This document shows positions 63,053-64,000 of a stretch of DNA of 64,000 nt, piece by piece; positions within the stretch are counted from its first letter, which is position 1, and each line of letters opens with the position of its first letter. Both the position numbers and the translations under genes were made by a program. The notes under the pieces were generated by a model. That model did not search any database and had not been told where the DNA came from. It saw nothing but the letters and a program-made list of their open reading frames with translations. The stretch comes from a virus. The stretch spans positions 1 through 64,000 of IMG/VR virus record IMGVR_UViG_3300020595_000028. One strand, written 5' to 3'.

Positions 63053-63095
63053 TTCTTCGTTATAGAGGGCTGTTTTCCCCCACTTTTTTAGCCCA
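63053..63095 (-). promoter_or_regulatory. Family B element at the head of the early region
   Basis: Minus strand AAAGTGGGGGAAAACAG then CCCTCTATAACGAAGAA. It is the first copy in transcription order and lies just after the terminator that ends the tape-measure unit. It shares GTGGGG-AAA and the 17-base core with the copy at 61064. No clear sigma-70 -35 box lies 16-18 bases upstream of TATAAC. It may be read by the virion polymerase. Confidence 0.65.
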
Positions 63096-63110
63096 AAAAT
63101 AGTTCCGGTT

Positions 63111-63143
63111 TTGATAAAAAAGGCCACCCCCGAAGGGATGACC
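63111..63143 (-). terminator. UUCG-loop terminator after tape measure gene
   Basis: Minus strand GGTCATCCC-TTCG-GGGGTGGCC, then TTTTTT. It starts nine bases after the tape-measure stop and is a 33-base repeat of the terminator at 55116. It closes the late structural unit and separates it from the early region. Confidence 0.85.
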
Positions 63144-63151
63144 ATTTAGTT

Positions 63152-64000
63152 TTATCGTCTGTAGTTGTTCTCTTTGTTCTGAGCATTAACCCCACCAGCA
63201 ATTTGAGGCATCATCTTGACAATCTCAGCACGAGTTTGACGTGATACGTCACCTTGCACATTGATGTTGAATGACTGTGTAGATTGACCATTGCCGCCAT
63301 TTGCATGCATATTAGAAAGCTGGTTCTTAGATAGTACAACCTCTCCAGGCATCAGCATGGCAGGTACAGAGTCTTTCCCAGCTTGTGAGCCAGGAATATT
63401 GGGTACAGTACCGCCCTGAGAGAACCCAAGGAAAGCACCGAACGTGCCACCTGTAAGGGCGCTAAAGATGCCACCGCCTCCGCCAGAACCCAGTAGACCA
63501 CTAAGTAGGTTACCACCGCCAGCACCCGCTCCACCGGAGAAGATACCTTTGATTCCTTCAAACATTTTGCCAAAGAAGCCAGTAATGCTAGACATAATGC
63601 CACCTTGAGCGCCGTCTTGTTTTGCTATGGAGCTACTAACAGCTGAAGTTGTCTTTTCACCAATACTATCACCAAAAGCATTGCTTCCAGCGAATAGTTT
63701 AGTTAGCCAACCACCTTTACCTGTTAGACCTTCGAAAAGGCTATCAGTAAAGCCATCTACAAAGCTGTCAATGACCTTGCTTGTAAAGCTGTCTAAAAGA
63801 CCGTGAACGAAGCCCTTGAAGTCGCCTGTCTTAAGCAGGGTAGACAAAGATGCCTTGAAGTCGTTCTTGAAGGCTTCAGCATAGCTCTCTGCTAACTCAG
63901 CTCGTGCTTTATTTTTTGAAAGGTCTCCAACAACTGTTGCCTTGTCTTCATCAGAAGCATTAATGTCTTCTAGGACAGCAAGTTGAGATTCAGAGGCGTT
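63152..64000 (-). CDS. Tape measure protein, C-terminal part
   Basis: The frame is open from the right edge to a stop at 63152, giving 282 visible residues. It is hydrophobic and Gly-rich (GIFSGGAGAGGGNLLSGLLG), with the tape-measure end pattern FSQGGTVPNIPGSQAGKDSV followed by PAMLMPGEVVLSK, and FNINVQGDVSR near the end. The rest of the gene lies beyond the window, between this end and the chaperone-like gene at the left edge. It sets tail length and may form a pore during DNA entry. Confidence 0.85.
   Translation of the reverse strand, partial: NASESQLAVLEDINASDEDKATVVGDLSKNKARAELAESYAEAFKNDFKASLSTLLKTGDFKGFVHGLLDSFTSKVIDSFVDGFTDSLFEGLTGKGGWLTKLFAGSNAFGDSIGEKTTSAVSSSIAKQDGAQGGIMSSITGFFGKMFEGIKGIFSGGAGAGGGNLLSGLLGSGGGGGIFSALTGGTFGAFLGFSQGGTVPNIPGSQAGKDSVPAMLMPGEVVLSKNQLSNMHANGGNGQSTQSFNINVQGDVSRQTRAEIVKMMPQIAGGVNAQNKENNYRR

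Noticed and set aside
59791-63095. Family B elements as ordinary sigma-70 promoters
   Set aside because: TATAAC could be a -10 box, but the three copies share no TTGACA-like box 16-18 bases upstream. The conserved stretch extends well beyond TATAAC on the downstream side. Not excluded, only less likely.
1-64000. tRNA genes, integrase, repressor or attachment site
   Set aside because: No cloverleaf-like sequence with conserved T-loop, no tyrosine or serine recombinase signature, and no att-like direct repeat was found by reading; the phage appears lytic.

Overview
The window is most of the genome of a lytic tailed phage with siphophage-like morphology. It has a tape-measure gene, major tail, tail-terminator and tail-tip genes, and a T7-style replication module. 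All credible genes lie on the minus strand, so transcription runs from high to low coordinates. A tail-chaperone-like gene runs off the left edge, and the tape measure enters from the right edge. These two genes are normally neighbours, so the real molecule is probably circular or circularly permuted and only slightly longer than the window. No integrase, repressor or tRNA gene was seen. The host is a Gram-negative bacterium: there are Sec signal peptides, an SbmA/BacA-type inner-membrane transporter and a DUF1127 protein. The gene mix resembles marine proteobacterial phages, but the genus cannot be named from sequence alone.

Layout in transcription order. (1) 64.0-63.15 kb: end of the tape measure, then a UUCG-loop terminator. 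(2) 63.1-58.4 kb: early region with three copies of a promoter-like element, an ADP-ribosyltransferase-like protein, a PD-(D/E)XK-like nuclease, a SleB-like wall hydrolase, four secreted proteins and Ala-rich micro-proteins. (3) 58.2-45 kb: T7-type RNA polymerase, SSB, GIY-YIG and HNH endonucleases, a nucleoside deoxyribosyltransferase-like enzyme, DNA polymerase, two families of expanding small repeat proteins, and MazG. (4) 45.1-34.4 kb: 5'-3' exonuclease, primase-helicase, B12-dependent ribonucleotide reductase, a ClpP / SbmA / periplasmic-ClpP-like trio, DUF1127 and glutaredoxin, closed by a strong terminator. (5) 34.2-10.3 kb: membrane proteins, terminase subunits, a histone-H1-like protein, fibres, PhoH, tail tip, holin and endolysin. 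(6) 10.3-0 kb: portal, a MuF-RNA polymerase fusion, scaffold, capsid, connectors and tail tube.

The main result is the likely expression system. The window encodes two complete single-subunit RNA polymerases. One is a canonical T7-type enzyme ending in FAFA, in the early region. The other forms the C-terminal half of a roughly 1,480-residue protein whose N-terminus is a MuF/minor-head domain encoded directly after the portal. This suggests a polymerase built into the head and delivered with the DNA, like the N4 virion RNA polymerase in principle but with a different anchor. Two families of intergenic elements fit two polymerases. Family A is a 19-base element present five times, at the head of the SSB, exonuclease, late and portal units. 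Family B is a 17-base element present three times, only in the early region. UUCG-loop hairpins mark several unit ends.

Other candidates for new biology are the ClpP/SbmA/periplasmic-ClpP-like cassette, the early secretome, a 31% Lys+Arg histone-like protein beside the terminase, and the repeat-protein families.
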